Shown piece after piece: positions 1 to 11,529 of a stretch of 64,000 bases of DNA (position 1 is its first letter; each line of letters opens with the position of its first letter). The notes beneath the pieces were generated by a model that searched no databases, was not told the origin of the DNA, and saw only the letters and a list, made by a program, of their open reading frames with translations. Location: assembly GCA_951799425.1 (NCBI GenBank), contig OX637406.1:29072390-29136389 (forward strand). Direction: 5' to 3'. The translations under genes and the position numbers were made by a program. This stretch comes from Ilex aquifolium (Eukaryota; Streptophyta; Magnoliopsida; Aquifoliales; Aquifoliaceae).

Positions 1-1060
1 CAAACCTTGATAGTCGTTTGTTATCGATTCCAATATATGATTGTTACTTTATCTCTGATTCCAAGCTTGATATCCGTTGTAATTGATCTCGAGACTTGAT
101 TGTTTCCTTGTCCTTAATTTCCTAAGCTTAATGATCCATTTGTTCTTGGTATCGAAAATTTGATATTCATTTGTTATTCATTCTACCCTTGTGACTCAAT
201 TATTTTCAATATTCAATACTCGATATTCTTTATTCTTAGTTCCAAGACTTGAGTGTTCTTTTGGTCTTGATTTCTAAGCTTCATAATCCTTTGTTCTTGA
301 TTTCACACCTTGATAGTCGTTTGTTATTGATTTTCATAAATGATTGTTCCGTTAAATCTTAATTTCTCCTTTATTCATGACTTTCAAGCTTGATACGCTT
401 TTATTCTTGATTTCCAAGCTTAATATTTATTTGCTCTTGATAGCCAAATTTGATATTCATTTGATTGATTCTAATTATTGTAATTCATGTATTCTTGATA
501 TTCAATATTTGTCATCCTTTGGTTCTTGATTTCAAGATTTGGTTGTTCTTTTGTTTTTAATTTCCCCAGGCTTGATGATCCATTGGTTCTTGATAGAAAA
601 ATTTAATATTCATTTGTTATTGATTCTAACCCTTGTGATCCATTTATTCTTGATATGCAATACTTGATATTCATTAGTTCTTGATTTCAAGACTTGACAT
701 TCAATTACTCTTGATTTCAATACTTGATTTCTCCTTGTCCTTGAGTTCAAAACTTGATACTCTTTAGTTCTTGGTTACAAAGCTTGATATGCATCTGTTA
801 TTGACTCCAAGACTCGATTGTTACTTTGTTCTTTATTTCAAGCTTTGATTGTTTCTTATTTTGATTCCAAAGCTTGATATGGGTTGGTTATGGAATTCGA
901 GACTTGATTGTTCCTTTATTTTGGATTCCAAAAACTTGAGATTCGTTTGTTATTAATTTCAAACCTTGCTTGTTCTTTTGTTTTTGATTTCCAAGCTTGA
1001 TAGCAATTTATTCTTGATTCCAAAGCTTGATTATTTATTTGCTCATGAATTCAAAACTCT
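1..1060. repeat. Degenerate CTTGAT minisatellite
   Basis: This stretch is made of loosely repeated phrases around CTTGAT, such as TTCTTGATTTCCAAGCTTGAT, spaced roughly 50-60 bases and strongly diverged from each other. It has no open frame of note. The right end (from about 835) is nearly identical to 11162-11490, and in both places it runs directly into the same chromovirus pol remnant. That suggests it belonged to the internal region of a transposon rather than being an independent satellite. Confidence 0.7.
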
Positions 1061-1194
1061 AGTGATTGGTAGTGACCACTAAAATGATATTTTCGATGAT
1101 ATTATGTTAATTTTTCTTAAATTATTTCGTTAAAAAAAAAAAAAATGTATATGGATTTGGGAGCTAAAATGGGAGAACAAGTCTGGTTAGGTTT

Positions 1195-1795
1195 CAAATG
1201 TAACCTTTGGTGGATCGTAATTTATATCAGAGTGCGCAACGAACTAACGGAGTAAGGACTACAATGGGGAAACTACGGAGAAGATTCAACTCATCCGAGA
1301 GAGGCTACACCCGGCGCAAAGTAGACAGAAGAGCTATGCGGACCACAAACGAAGATCCTTGGAATTCAAAGTGGTAGATTACATGTTTCCCAAGGTGTCA
1401 CACAAGAAGGGCATGTTTCGATTCGGCAAGAAAGAGAAGTTAGCGCCAAGATAAACCGAACCGTTTGAAATGATCAAAGCGGTAGGCAATGCGGCGTATC
1501 AACTTCGAATACCAGCCCAGCTATCCGGAGTATACGACGTATGTCATGTGTCGATGTTGAGAAAGTGTCAGACTGATACTACGCACATCATAGATTTGGG
1601 GGGACATTGAAGTTCAAGATGGAGCAACCTCTGAGGAACAACCGGTGAAGATTCTTCATACCAAGGAGAAGGTGCTACGCAACAAAGTCATCCGACTAGT
1701 AAAGGTTTTGTGGCAACACCATGGAGTGGAAGAAGCTACATGAGAACCGGAGCAAGAAATGCGGGAGAAGTATCCATGTTTGTTCGCTACTTAAG
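1195..1795 (+). pseudogene. Chromovirus pol 3' remnant (integrase C-terminus and chromodomain), decayed
   Basis: Conceptual translation in shifting frames gives the end of a Ty3/gypsy integrase: a stretch like KSYADHKRRSLEFKV near 1330-1370, then a V-(S/C)-HVSMLRK motif near 1545-1570, then a chromodomain-like end (KVLRNKVIRLVKVLWQHHG, about 1669-1725). Stop codons and frame breaks (near 1450, 1605 and 1741) make it non-functional. The parallel copy at 11530-12107 is better preserved. It sits just before a polypurine tract and 3' LTR, the normal position for the end of pol. Reverse transcriptase, RNase H and protease are absent. Confidence 0.75.
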
Positions 1796-1819
1796 GTAAG
1801 TTTCGAGGACGAAACTTTC

Positions 1820-1835
1820 TTTAAGGGGGGTGGAT
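1820..1835 (+). other. Polypurine tract of family D element
   Basis: TTTAAGGGGGGTGGAT lies directly before the TGTAACACC start of the LTR, after the phrase TTTCGAGGACGAAACTTTC that typically precedes the tract in chromoviruses. This marks 1836 as the start of a 3' LTR on the plus strand. Confidence 0.75.
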
Positions 1836-4141
1836 TGTAACACCCCGTATTTTTCTTTTATAGATATGTATATAGATATATATAGTAAATAATTAATGTA
1901 AAAATGTGGACATGTGTAATGATGTAAGAATGAGCTATATGGGTTGTAATAATAGGAGAAATGCTAGAGATGCATATGGATTGGGAGGTTTGAGTTTCAA
2001 AGATGTTTAAACTTGGAAAGGGTGAATAGACAAGTTTCTAAAGGTTTTTAGGTCAAAATAATGCTTCCATTGAATCCGGAAGGTCGAACAACCATGGGAG
2101 AGGTAATATGAGGTGTATTGGAAGTTAGGAAGTATTTTGGAGTTAAAACCCACTTTAGAGTGAAATTGGGTAAAAAGTATCTTGGACACCTTCTAGTATT
2201 TTAGCCATAAATTTTTATCCTTACATCCAATTGATCTGAAATTTTGACAGTAGATATTACACATCTAGGGCTACAAAAGTGTATCTCTTGGAAATTTTCC
2301 AATTCGACCTCTAAATGGGTCAAAACTGCCCTGGAAGTTGCAGCAGACAACGGGTACCGGTACCGGGTACCGGTACTGCGACTCCAGAAAGTTCTGGGTA
2401 CCGGTACTGGGTACCGGTACCATCCTTCTGACGCCTCTAAACAGTTAAAAGTCGGGATTTTGTGTTATAAGAACCTATCCCACATCCCATTTGCCCCATT
2501 TCTTCATCTCCCTCTTACCCTAACCCTCCTAGAAACCCTTAGAGAGAAAGAGAGAAAGATAAAACTCAAGATCAAAAGGAAAGACGAAGGGTTCACAAGT
2601 GATTCAAGACTCAAACCCTAGGTTTCTTCAAGAGCATAAGGTAGGGGATTTCTTCCTATGTTCTTACATTGAGGCTAGGGCTAAATTATATGTATTCTTT
2701 TGGTTTAAAATCATATGTACTTGCTATTAAATACTTGATTCTTTGTCTCCTTGCATTGATTTCCTTTCTTTTTTACATTTTGGTAGTTGGGTAACTATTA
2801 AAGCTATCTTTTTCACTCTCATCCTTATATACATGATAAGAAATACATGACTCTTGTTCCTCTTGAAATAAATGTCATGTTTTGAACATTGTGATGGTTG
2901 GGTAACTCTTAAATTTCTCTTTTTCATCTTCAAACCTTGGTTTTAAAGAGAAATGGACTTTTCCCTCTATTTTTCCTTAGTATTGCTTTCAAAACTTTAG
3001 TGTTTGATATAGCACACCAAAATGTTACTTATGAGGGTCTCTTGCTCATTTTCTTCCCTCATATTATGAAACATTATATTAGAAATTGTGGAATTTGGTA
3101 ATTCCTTGAAATGTTGATGAATTGAGAATATTTTGGTTTCCTCAATTGTATGGTTGTTGTGAGGGACTTGGATTGCCTTCGAGAGATGCCGTAGAGTGTT
3201 AGAGGTTAGTCTACCTCCGTGGGGGTGAGATGGTTTCCTAGCACTTGTAGTGGGTTGTCATTTGGTAATGAAACCACTATCGTTCACTGGAGTTCGAACA
3301 AGGGATAGTATACTTTTCCTGGGGAGGGACTCGTCACTGCCATTGGGATGGTAGACGCCCTTTCCTAAAATGCTTGTGACTGTGATTGTGATTGGTGGAC
3401 TAGGTACAATCGTTGGGTAGATTCATGAGAAGCAATCAACATACATGGTACGGGGATGAACCAATATACATGAGAACATGAGATTATTATTATTGTTACG
3501 GAATGGTTTCCAACAAGTGCTTGTGGAGGTATGGGACTCCACAAGAACCTGTTGGAAATGGTTATGGTGATAATTGTGACTGAGTTTTACGGTTCATTTA
3601 AATTATTGCGAAATATTTAAACTTGAGATCTATTTAAAAATATCCTGCTTTTCCTTCAAAATGTTATATATGCTACTTGTGAAAATGAGACCAACCGTTT
3701 TATGTGCTTTTCTAAACCTTGTTTGAGTTTGGGAAGATTTTGCTACAGAGCTTCGTGCTCATCCCCTACACTTAATATCTTTCAGATTTGACTTTAGAGG
3801 AGGAGCTCGGTGTGAATGAGCCGGGCCTTGGGGAAGCTTCTTTGGAGGGGTACCTGGATCCCGAGTGGGACACTTAGAGATGCCCCTTTTATTTTGTACT
3901 AGACTAGGAACAAATATGTACAAACATTGTAAAGTCTAGTTTCCTTTTGTAATTCCGCTGCGCTACATTATTAGATTTTTGGGATGTAAATGCCATGGTT
4001 GGGCATATTCTTTTGGATAATGATGTAAATATTTTATGGATGATGAATGAAGTTTAATTTATTTATGGATGAAATTAGTGCTCTCATGATGTGAATGTTT
4101 TAGAATGTAATGCCGTCCAGGGTGGTATTTGGGGCGTTACA
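1836..4141 (+). mobile_element. 3' LTR, chromovirus family D, copy 1
   Basis: The LTR begins TGTAACACCCCGTATT and ends GGGGCGTTACA, so it has TG...CA ends and a short inverted repeat. It is about 2.3 kb and aligns along its length with 8030-10312 and 12158-14362. It carries a cluster of GGTACCGGTACC-type palindromes (2351-2424), then a TATA-like TTATAAG near 2465. This copy lacks the 101-bp GAGAGGTTCC tandem repeats of the other copies; the equivalent region (about 3160-3550) is unique-looking. No matching 5' LTR is in the window, so its element is truncated on the left or runs off the window edge. Confidence 0.8.
2351..2424. repeat. GGTACCGGTACC palindrome cluster in U3
   Basis: Four near-perfect copies of the self-complementary word GGTACCGGTAC occur within about 75 bases, 40 bases upstream of a TATA-like sequence. 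Copy 3 has a related GTACCGGTACGGTACCG cluster at the same place (12672-12772), and copy 2 has ACGTTCGAACGT words (8545-8726). Confidence 0.7.
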
Positions 4142-6215
4142 GTTCGGGGAGCTCTACCCAAAACACAACCTGTGCAATTCTACTGTAATGACCACAACAG
4201 GTCCATTTAACTACCATAAAATCAATACATCAAATTTACATGCTATCCCAAAAGAATAGGCCAAGCTAGGGCCTTTACATCCCCACAAAAGTACTATAAT
4301 ACACAACGGAATTTACAAAATAAAACTAGGCTATACAATTCTCCCAAAAGATTATCCAAGTCTATAACAAAAGAAAGGGGGGGAGGGGGGTCGCTCTACG
4401 CGTCCACCTCGGGATCCACGCTCTCTTCTATCGGAGTCTCCCAATGTGTCGGCCCCTCGACTCCCAACTCCTCGTCAAAGGCAAAATCTGAAAGGTGGGG
4501 ATGTAAGGGGGTGAGCACAAGGTTTTGTAGGAGGATCCTTCCAAACCCATTCAAGGTTTTGAAATCAAGTAAAACAGGTAGGTCACATTTCGCACATACA
4601 TATAAATAAATTTCTAAAATAAAATAAGGACATTTTAAAGGAGATCTCAAGTTTGTACAATAATAAGGAATTGAAAGAGAATAAAACCACGTTTAATTGA
4701 CAAACAATTTCCAACATAATCCACTCCACCATACACCATTTCCACAAGTTATCGCGGCACCCCATACTACCCGAAACTCTTGGAGAAATAATATTTGGTA
4801 CAATGAACAATAATTTCTATTTGGTACCACTCAAGTAGGTTGTCGCTTCTCATGAATCTACCCGACGATTCTACCTCGTTCACCCATTTCCACTAACAAT
4901 CACAGACCAATTTAGGAAGGGCGTGTACCGTCTCATACGGCATTGACGAGATCCTCCCAAGGTGTCTAGTATACTAACCCTTTTCCCCGGTATCCGTGAA
5001 CAATAGTGGTCACTGTCACCACAATGATCCACTACGAGCATTAGGCAACCATCTCACCTCCCATTGGGATAAACTAACCTCTAACGCTCTACGGCAGTTT
5101 TCGAAGGTAATCCAAGTCCCTCACAACACCATACACAAGAGTGACATACCAACAATATACTCAACCTCATATACAAGCAAATTCCATGATTTTCCCCAAT
5201 TTTCACAAGCAAGATACATAATAGAACAATTTAAGAAAACATACCCATTTCGCAAATCATGTTACAAGAGACAAGTTTAAAGGAAATAAGCATGAGATCA
5301 TCAATACAATCATTTTACTACCCAACACAAAGTTCTAGAATTTTCGAAATCAAAATGATGTGAAGATATAGAGAAAAATCCATATTTTCCCAAAAAACTA
5401 GAGTTTGATGGATTTCCAACCATCATTTTGTTAAAATCATGTGAATGTTTGTAAACATACCAAGGGACAAGGAACCCATAACAAATACATACTATTAAGA
5501 GCCAAATTATACATGTATAATAACCCTAACATCAATGGACAAGAATGGAAGAAAACCCTACCTCAATGTTCTTGAAAACCTAGGTTTAGTGTGAAGAAAT
5601 GAAGATTTGATCTTCTTTGAAGTATAGATCTCCTCTTGATCTTGTGTTTTATCCTTCTCTCTTCCTCTATAATCTTTCCTAGGGTTAAGAGGGGTGAAAT
5701 GAATGCTAAGGGGGCGACATTAGGTTTTTATAGGGCAAGAAAATGGAGCAAAACCCGACATTTTCTGTTCAGAAAAAAATCGGGCGTACTGGTACTGTTG
5801 AAAGATTTTTGGTGCAACTTTCATGGTAGTTTTGACCCATTTAGAGGTCGAATTGGAAACTTTTCATGAGATACACTTTTGTAGCCCTAGATGTCTACTA
5901 TCGACTGTAAAAATTTTAGATTAATTGGACATAAGGATAAAAAGTTATGGCCAAAATACTAAGCAGTGTCCAAAATTCTAAATTCTCAAATTTTCTCTAA
6001 AATGTGTTTTAACTCCAAAATACTTCATAACTTCTAATACACCTCATATTACCTCTCCCAAGGTTTTTCGACCTTCCGGACTCAATGGACACCTTATTTT
6101 GACCTAAAAATATTTAGAGACTTATCTAATAACCCTTCTCAAGTTTAAACGTCTTCCTAGTATTTATTCTTACGGTTCCAATATACATGATTTATTCTTA
6201 CGTCATTACATATAT
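4142..6215 (-). mobile_element. Inverted LTR fragment, D/E-like
   Basis: Read on the minus strand this follows the order of a D/E LTR: TATA-like CTATAAAAACC (about 5728-5738), the CCCTAGG leader, the GAGCACAAGG... block near 4500 that matches 45265, and the CGTCCACCTCGGGATCCACGC block (about 4397-4425) matching 45150. It breaks off near 6215, before the expected LTR terminus. Its left end (GGGGAGCTCTACCCAA, about 4146) instead resembles the LTR of element B at 15462, so the LTR may be chimeric. No coding region survives; the open frames here are short and unsupported. Confidence 0.6.
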
Positions 6216-6447
6216 AATACTCACTAAACAAATACATTCATATATGTTAATACAAACATGTGGGGTTTACAGAATGTCTGAGCATATGCATTTGGAAAAG
6301 ATTTCTCCTTCCTGGTGGTATTGTGGAATGGACAAAAATTGGCATTATCGTAAGATGATGATAAAATTGAAGTGAAAGATAATGTGAGCCCGTTAATGGT
6401 AGTTTGGAATTTAATTCATGGTGACGTTGTGAAGACAAGAGGTATTA
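6216..6447. other. Unassigned stretch left of TIR element
   Basis: About 230 bases with a 62-codon open frame (6187-6375) that I cannot assign. No splice sites, repeats or family similarity are recognisable by eye. Confidence 0.3.
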
Positions 6448-6455
6448 GTGTCGGT

Positions 6456-7300
6456 CTAAGAAGCACGGATATAGACACAGGTATCGTGTCTGATACGATA
6501 CGGACACAGGAATACGATAAAATTTTAAAATATAGGAGACGGATATGGTAAGGATATGACTAATTAAAATAATACTATATATTTTTTTTATAAACAATAA
6601 CATTAATAATAAGACCTAAGATGAGTATTTGGTTAATATCTTACAATTGGACAATGAGCTAATATCAAATTGGGTAGTGGGTTAGGCTAATATGTTACAA
6701 ATGGGCGGTGGGTTAAACCAAATTTTACAGTGGGCAACAACTAATAAATAAATTATACCAAAAAAAGGAGAAAAATATTTTTTTTTAAATAACTATTAAA
6801 AATAAATGTTCATTCAAATCGAGAGAGAGAGAGAGAGAGAAAAAAATAACCGGGTTACTGAGATAGCTGATAACTGAAACCAATCACAAAGAGAGAGAGA
6901 GAGAGAGAGAGTGATAGGGTCGGTAGATCTAGGTGGCATCAAATCTCACCGGAGAAAGAAGAAGAAGAGAAAAGAAGGCATCTTGGTCATCGATCGAAGA
7001 GGAAGAGAGCTATACTGATTTTTAGTAAGTCGTCTTCTTTCTTTTTTTCTTTTTTGGTTTCAACTCCTAAACTATTTTAAATCACAAAAAAAAAACCCCC
7101 ATTGTATCCCCGAAATATCCATAATTGTCTCTCCCATATCCCCTACGTATCTCAGCCATATTCGACTATATATTTTTTTCGATTCAGGACACTTTTAGAA
7201 GTGCCAGACACATGTGTTCGGTCGTGTCCCACACGTGTCTGACACGGACACATGTCCGACATCATCACGTCTACCCCACTAGAATATCGGTGCTTCCTAG
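6456..7300. mobile_element. Small terminal-inverted-repeat element (MITE-like)
   Basis: The left end CTAAGAAGCACGGATAT and the right end ATATCGGTGCTTCCTAG are imperfect inverted repeats of about 17 bases. They are flanked by GTGTCGGT (6448-6455) and GTGTCAGT (7301-7308), a candidate 8-bp target duplication with one mismatch. Inside, GACACGG-type words recur near both ends (6470-6505, 7195-7255), with (GA)n tracts at 6823-6842 and 6891-6911. No transposase frame is visible, so it would be non-autonomous. An 8-bp duplication would fit hAT elements, but the termini are not diagnostic. Confidence 0.5.
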
Positions 7301-7308
7301 GTGTCAGT

Positions 7309-8029
7309 AGCGGACATCTTTATAGCTGAGCTTGTGTTTTAATTTGTAAACTCACCAATGCAAATAAACAATGGTATGGACATTGACTTTCGCTTATGGA
7401 TCGACGGTTTGATTGGGATTGAATTTGGTAGTATTTGTATAGAGATTTGTATGTGTTCGACGTGTTTTTTTGTGCTATGTTGGTACGAGTGTCAGCAGGG
7501 GGTGGAGCCAGGATTTATTTGTAATGGGGGGCAAAGTATAACTAATTGTTATATTAAAATCATAATGTTAAAGCTATTCAATTTAACACTAATATGTTGA
7601 TATTTCAATACTGGAAAACCAATCAATCAATAAATGTTATTTCAAATATGATTTATATACAACTAAATTTTAAATATAGAAATATTTAGTTATAAGAATA
7701 TGAAAGAAAAATTTAATCTATTACAAAACACACAAACTTAAATTTCAAGAGGTCAATCAAAAATCAATTAATCAATTGCTATAAAATCTAGAATTCAAAT
7801 ATAGAAGTGCAATTCCATAAGAAATTCATGACAACTATAGCAAATTGAAAAAAAAATAAGATCTTTCGTATAATGTGTGCATGTATTCTCTTCTCCACCG
7901 AATTTCAATTTCTGATTTGTTGATTAAATTCTAATTAGTCATGCTTGCTAGACATTCAAACTTATAAAATGAATTTATGAAAAAAAATCCTTCTATTTTT
8001 TAAAATATAAAGAGTAATGTTATTTGGTA
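7309..8029. other. AT-rich DNA without recognised gene
   Basis: The first 190 bases have an 80-codon frame (7358-7600) with no recognisable motif. The phrase GGGTGGAGCCAGGATTT (about 7500) resembles end sequences of common plant repeats, but I could not define an element. The rest is AT-rich and was the target of the solo LTR at 8030. Confidence 0.4.
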
Positions 8030-8544
8030 TGTAACACCCCGCATTTTCTTTAATATATGTATATAGATATATAGTAAATAATTGTTGTAAAAATGTGGAT
8101 ATGTGGAATGATGTAAGAATGAACTATATAGATTGTAATAGTAGGAGAAATGCTAGAGATGCATATTGATTGGGAAGTTGGAGTTTCCAAGACGTTTAAA
8201 CTTGGAAAGGGTGATTAGATGAATTTCTAAATATTTTTAGGTCCAAATAAGGTGTACATTGAATTCGGAAGGTCGAACAACCTTGGGAGAGGTAATATGA
8301 GGTGTATTGGAAGTTAGGAAGTATTTTAGAGTAAATACACATTTAAGAGAAAACTTGGGTAGAAAGGATTTTGGACACTTCCTAGTATTTTGATCATAAA
8401 TTTTTATTCTAATGTCCGTTGGCTCTGAAAATTTGACAGTAGATATCATACTTCCAGGGCTACAAAAGAGTATTTCACGAAAATTTTCCAAATCAATCTC
8501 TAAATAGGCCAAAAATTCACTGGAAGTTTCAGCAGAAACTGGGA

Positions 8545-8726
8545 TGACGTTCGAACATGAATTGACGTTCGAACGTGAGGGAGTCCCAATACTTTGGTGT
8601 CCGCAGAGCTCTGATGGAAATGAAAAATTACTGGGAGCAACCAACGTTCGAAAGCTAAAGTGACGTTCGAACGTGAATCAATAATTTGCACTAGTGACGT
8701 TCGAACGCCAATGACGTTCAAACGTG
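8545..8726. promoter_or_regulatory. TTCGAACG palindrome array upstream of TATA box
   Basis: Six or more full or one-mismatch copies of (A)CGTTCGAACGT lie within 180 bases. The array ends about 50 bases before CTATAAATAC (8776-8785), the likely TATA box of this LTR. Its position upstream of the TATA box suggests a transcription-factor binding array; the factor is unknown. Confidence 0.5.
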
Positions 8727-9344
8727 AGTTACGAATTCTAAACTTCAGAATCGCGCACAGGAGGTCATTTCTTCCACTATAAATACATAAGGACATCTCC
8801 ATTAGTCCCATTTCAACATTTCAAACCCTAGGAAGACTTAGAGAGGAGGAAAGAAAGGGAAAACACAAGATCAAAGGAGGATTTGCACCTTGAAGAAGAT
8901 CAAAACTTCAAGTTTTCAAGAACACATAGGAAGAAGAAAGGTAGGGGTTTTCTCTCACTCTCTTACATTGACGCTAGGGTATTTATATATGTATGTTTTG
9001 GCTATCAATGGTATATATATGCTATGGAATCATCCTCTCTTAGGCTTTTTGGCAAAGATTACATGTTTTGAACAAAGTTAGGGTTTTACCCATGAAATCT
9101 CTTTTCTAGTTTTAAAACCCTAGTTTTTGGGAGAGTGATGTATTTCTTCTTAAATGCTTTCTTCATTATGAACTTCGAAAACCGTAGTTGTTGTGTTGGG
9201 TAGAAAAATGATGCTATTGTGATCTCATGTATTTTCTTGGTTGGTTGGGGAATTGTTACATGATATATTTTGGGGATGTTGGATAGATGCTTGGAAATTG
9301 ATAAAAATATTGGAATTGTATGCTTGGTTGGGTTTTTTGTGATG

Positions 9345-9690
9345 CCTTGAGGGTGAGAGGTTCCTTATAAGGATGATCATGCCAAAAGAGGACAGTATGT
9401 GATTTTCCTCAAGAGGTTCCTTATAAGGATGCTTGAGAAACCAAGCCTTGAGGGTGAGAGGTTCCTTATAAAGATGCTCATGCCAAAAGAGGACAGTATG
9501 TGATTTTCCTCAAGAGGTTTCTTATAAGGATGCTTGAGAAACCAAGCCTTGAGGGTGAGAGGTTCCTAATAAGGATGCTCATGTCAAAAGAGGACAGTAT
9601 GTGATTTCCCTCAAGAGGTTCCTTCTAAGGATGCTTGAGAAACCAAACCTTGGGGGTGAGAGGTTCCTTGTAAGGATACTCATGCCATGG
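9345..9690 (+). repeat. 101-bp tandem repeats in LTR copy 2
   Basis: Roughly three units begin GCCTTGAGGGTGAGAGG, each with two sub-repeats of AGGTTCCTTATAAGGATGCT. Units differ by a few bases. The same array occurs in copy 3 (13393-13735), and in related form at 39485-39725 and inverted at 14390-14660 and 45515-45780. Confidence 0.85.
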
Positions 9691-10317
9691 GGGACTATAT
9701 TACATAATGTGTGGGAAATGGTTTATATTTTGAAAATGGATGTTTATTAGAATTGGTTATTATTGTTCATTTCTAGTACTATTGCTACTTAAACTTGATA
9801 TCCGTTGTAAAATGTCATTGTTTTACTTCAAAGATTATATATGCTATTTGTGAAATGAGACCGGCCGTTTTAAATGCTTTTCTAAACCTTGTATGGGTTT
9901 GAGAGAATTTTTCTACAGAGCTTCGTGCTCACCCCCTACCGCTAACATTTTTCAGATTACCCGCTTGAGGAGGAAGTAAGGGTCAAGGAGCCCGCTACTT
10001 GGGAGACTCCACTTGACGGGAGTGTGGATCCCAAGGTGGACGCATAGAGCGACCTCCTTTCCTTTTTTACTAGACTAGGACATTCTTTTGGAACATTGTG
10101 TAGTCTAGTTTCTTTTGTTATTCCGCTGCTAAGTTACGTTTGATCCTTTGAGATGTAAATGCCATAGCTTGGCTTATTCTTTTGGGATGATATTGTAAAT
10201 TCTATGGATGATGAATGGAAAATTTTTCTTATTGATGGAATTATATTAGTGCTCTCATGATATGAATGTTTTAGAATGTAATGCCGTCCAGGGTGTGTTT
10301 TGGGGTGTTACATGGTA

Positions 10318-11161
10318 GCATAATGATGTGACAAATTAAATGTTTTCAATATTACTATCTTAATGGTATCAAAGGAGATACCATGTTGAAAGATGAAACA
10401 ATTTAGGTTAAGTTATAGCTTTTCGAATTATAACTCAAAAATGATTGATCACAAAAAATACATGTTTCAAAGGTAAAAGTGAACATTTTAAAGGCTGATC
10501 GTCATCGACATAACATCTTATGATCCGTTACAATATTTATAATCGATCATGATATTTGTAATTGATCAAATAACCTCAAAGAATTATAACTTATTTATTA
10601 AAATCTATAACTTAACGTTTAAAATTTCAATTTTTAGTACAATCTCTCTTTTTGGTATCGTAAATTTATCGTTATTTTTGTTGCAACTCTTAGAATTTTT
10701 CATTAAACTATATCACTTAATACATGTTTAGGTCAAATTTTTTAGATATCAAAAGTATTATTCAACCATGACCAAAAAAAAAAATTTATTCAAATATAAA
10801 GGTACTCATAAATTTTATAAATATTTTAGTGAGGGAAAATTTAAAAAAATCTTAAAATTTTAAAAATTTTAAACATGCCTAAAAACATTTCAAGAGTGCA
10901 AGGGGCAGTTACTCCACACTGCCCCCGTATAAATCCGCCCGTGTCAGGATGATTCTCCCCGAAGAAGACGTATTCATTCTAAGAAATGATAGTTTGCTCA
11001 CTTGAGTTAAGTGGAACCCAACCTGGGGACTCAAAAGCAGGTTAAATTGTAAAGTCCTGTCAAACAAAGAATTGCTTTTCGTACCCTTGCGGTCCACCGG
11101 TGAGCCGGACAAAATTCGAATCTATTACTAAAATATTGTCATTTTCAAACAAAAATATCGA
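10318..11161. other. AT-rich DNA without recognised gene
   Basis: This continues the host sequence of the solo LTR. It is AT-rich with short spurious frames. A GC-richer block (about 10900-11105, with CACTGCCCCCGTATAAATCC) looks like the end of another repeat, but termini cannot be fixed. It ends abruptly where the CTTGAT minisatellite copy starts. Confidence 0.4.
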
Positions 11162-11490
11162 TTTCAAGCTTGGATTGTTTCTTATTTTGATTCCAAAGCT
11201 TGATATGGGTTTGTTATGGAATTCGAGACTTGATTGTTCCTTTATTTTGGATTCCAAAAACTTGAGATTCGTTTGTTATTAATTTCAAACCTTGCTTGTT
11301 CTTTTGTTCTTGATTTCCAAGCTTGATAGCCATTTATTCTTGATTCCAAAGCTTGATTATTTATTTGCTCATGAATTCAAAACTCTAGTGAATGGTAGTG
11401 ACCACTAAAATGGTATTTTCGATGATATTATGTTAATTTTTCTTAAATTATTTCGTTGAAAAAAAAAATGTATATGGATTTGGAAGCAAA
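11162..11490. repeat. CTTGAT minisatellite, second copy
   Basis: Nearly identical to about 835-1160: same order of CTTGATATGGGTTTGTTATGG, CTTGAGATTCGTTTG and AAAACTCTAGTGA blocks, then the same poly-A run and TGTATATGGATTTGG. The shared junction to the pol remnant shows the two loci are copies of one rearranged element. Confidence 0.75.
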
Positions 11491-11529
11491 AATGGGAGGA
11501 CAAGTCTGGTTAGGTTTCAACTGTAACCT

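Larger units (their letters stand above)
8025..10317 (+). mobile_element. Solo LTR, chromovirus family D, copy 2, with target duplication
   Basis: An intact LTR (8030-10312, TGTAACACCCCG...GGGGTGTTACA) is flanked on both sides by TGGTA (8025-8029, 10313-10317), a perfect 5-bp target-site duplication. No internal region is present, so the copy arose by recombination between the two LTRs of a full element. U3 carries an ACGTTCGAACGT palindrome array (8545-8726), then a TATA box CTATAAATAC (8776-8785). Downstream are 101-bp tandem repeats (about 9350-9690). Confidence 0.9.

Noticed and set aside
6187..6375. Possible host exon encoding a W/H-rich peptide
   Set aside because: No splice context or recognisable family; overlapping frame on the other strand is equally long.
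7497..10935. Possible larger element with GGGTGGAGCCAGGATTT and an inverted related block near 10920, containing the solo LTR
   Set aside because: The two ends match too poorly and no target duplication was found.
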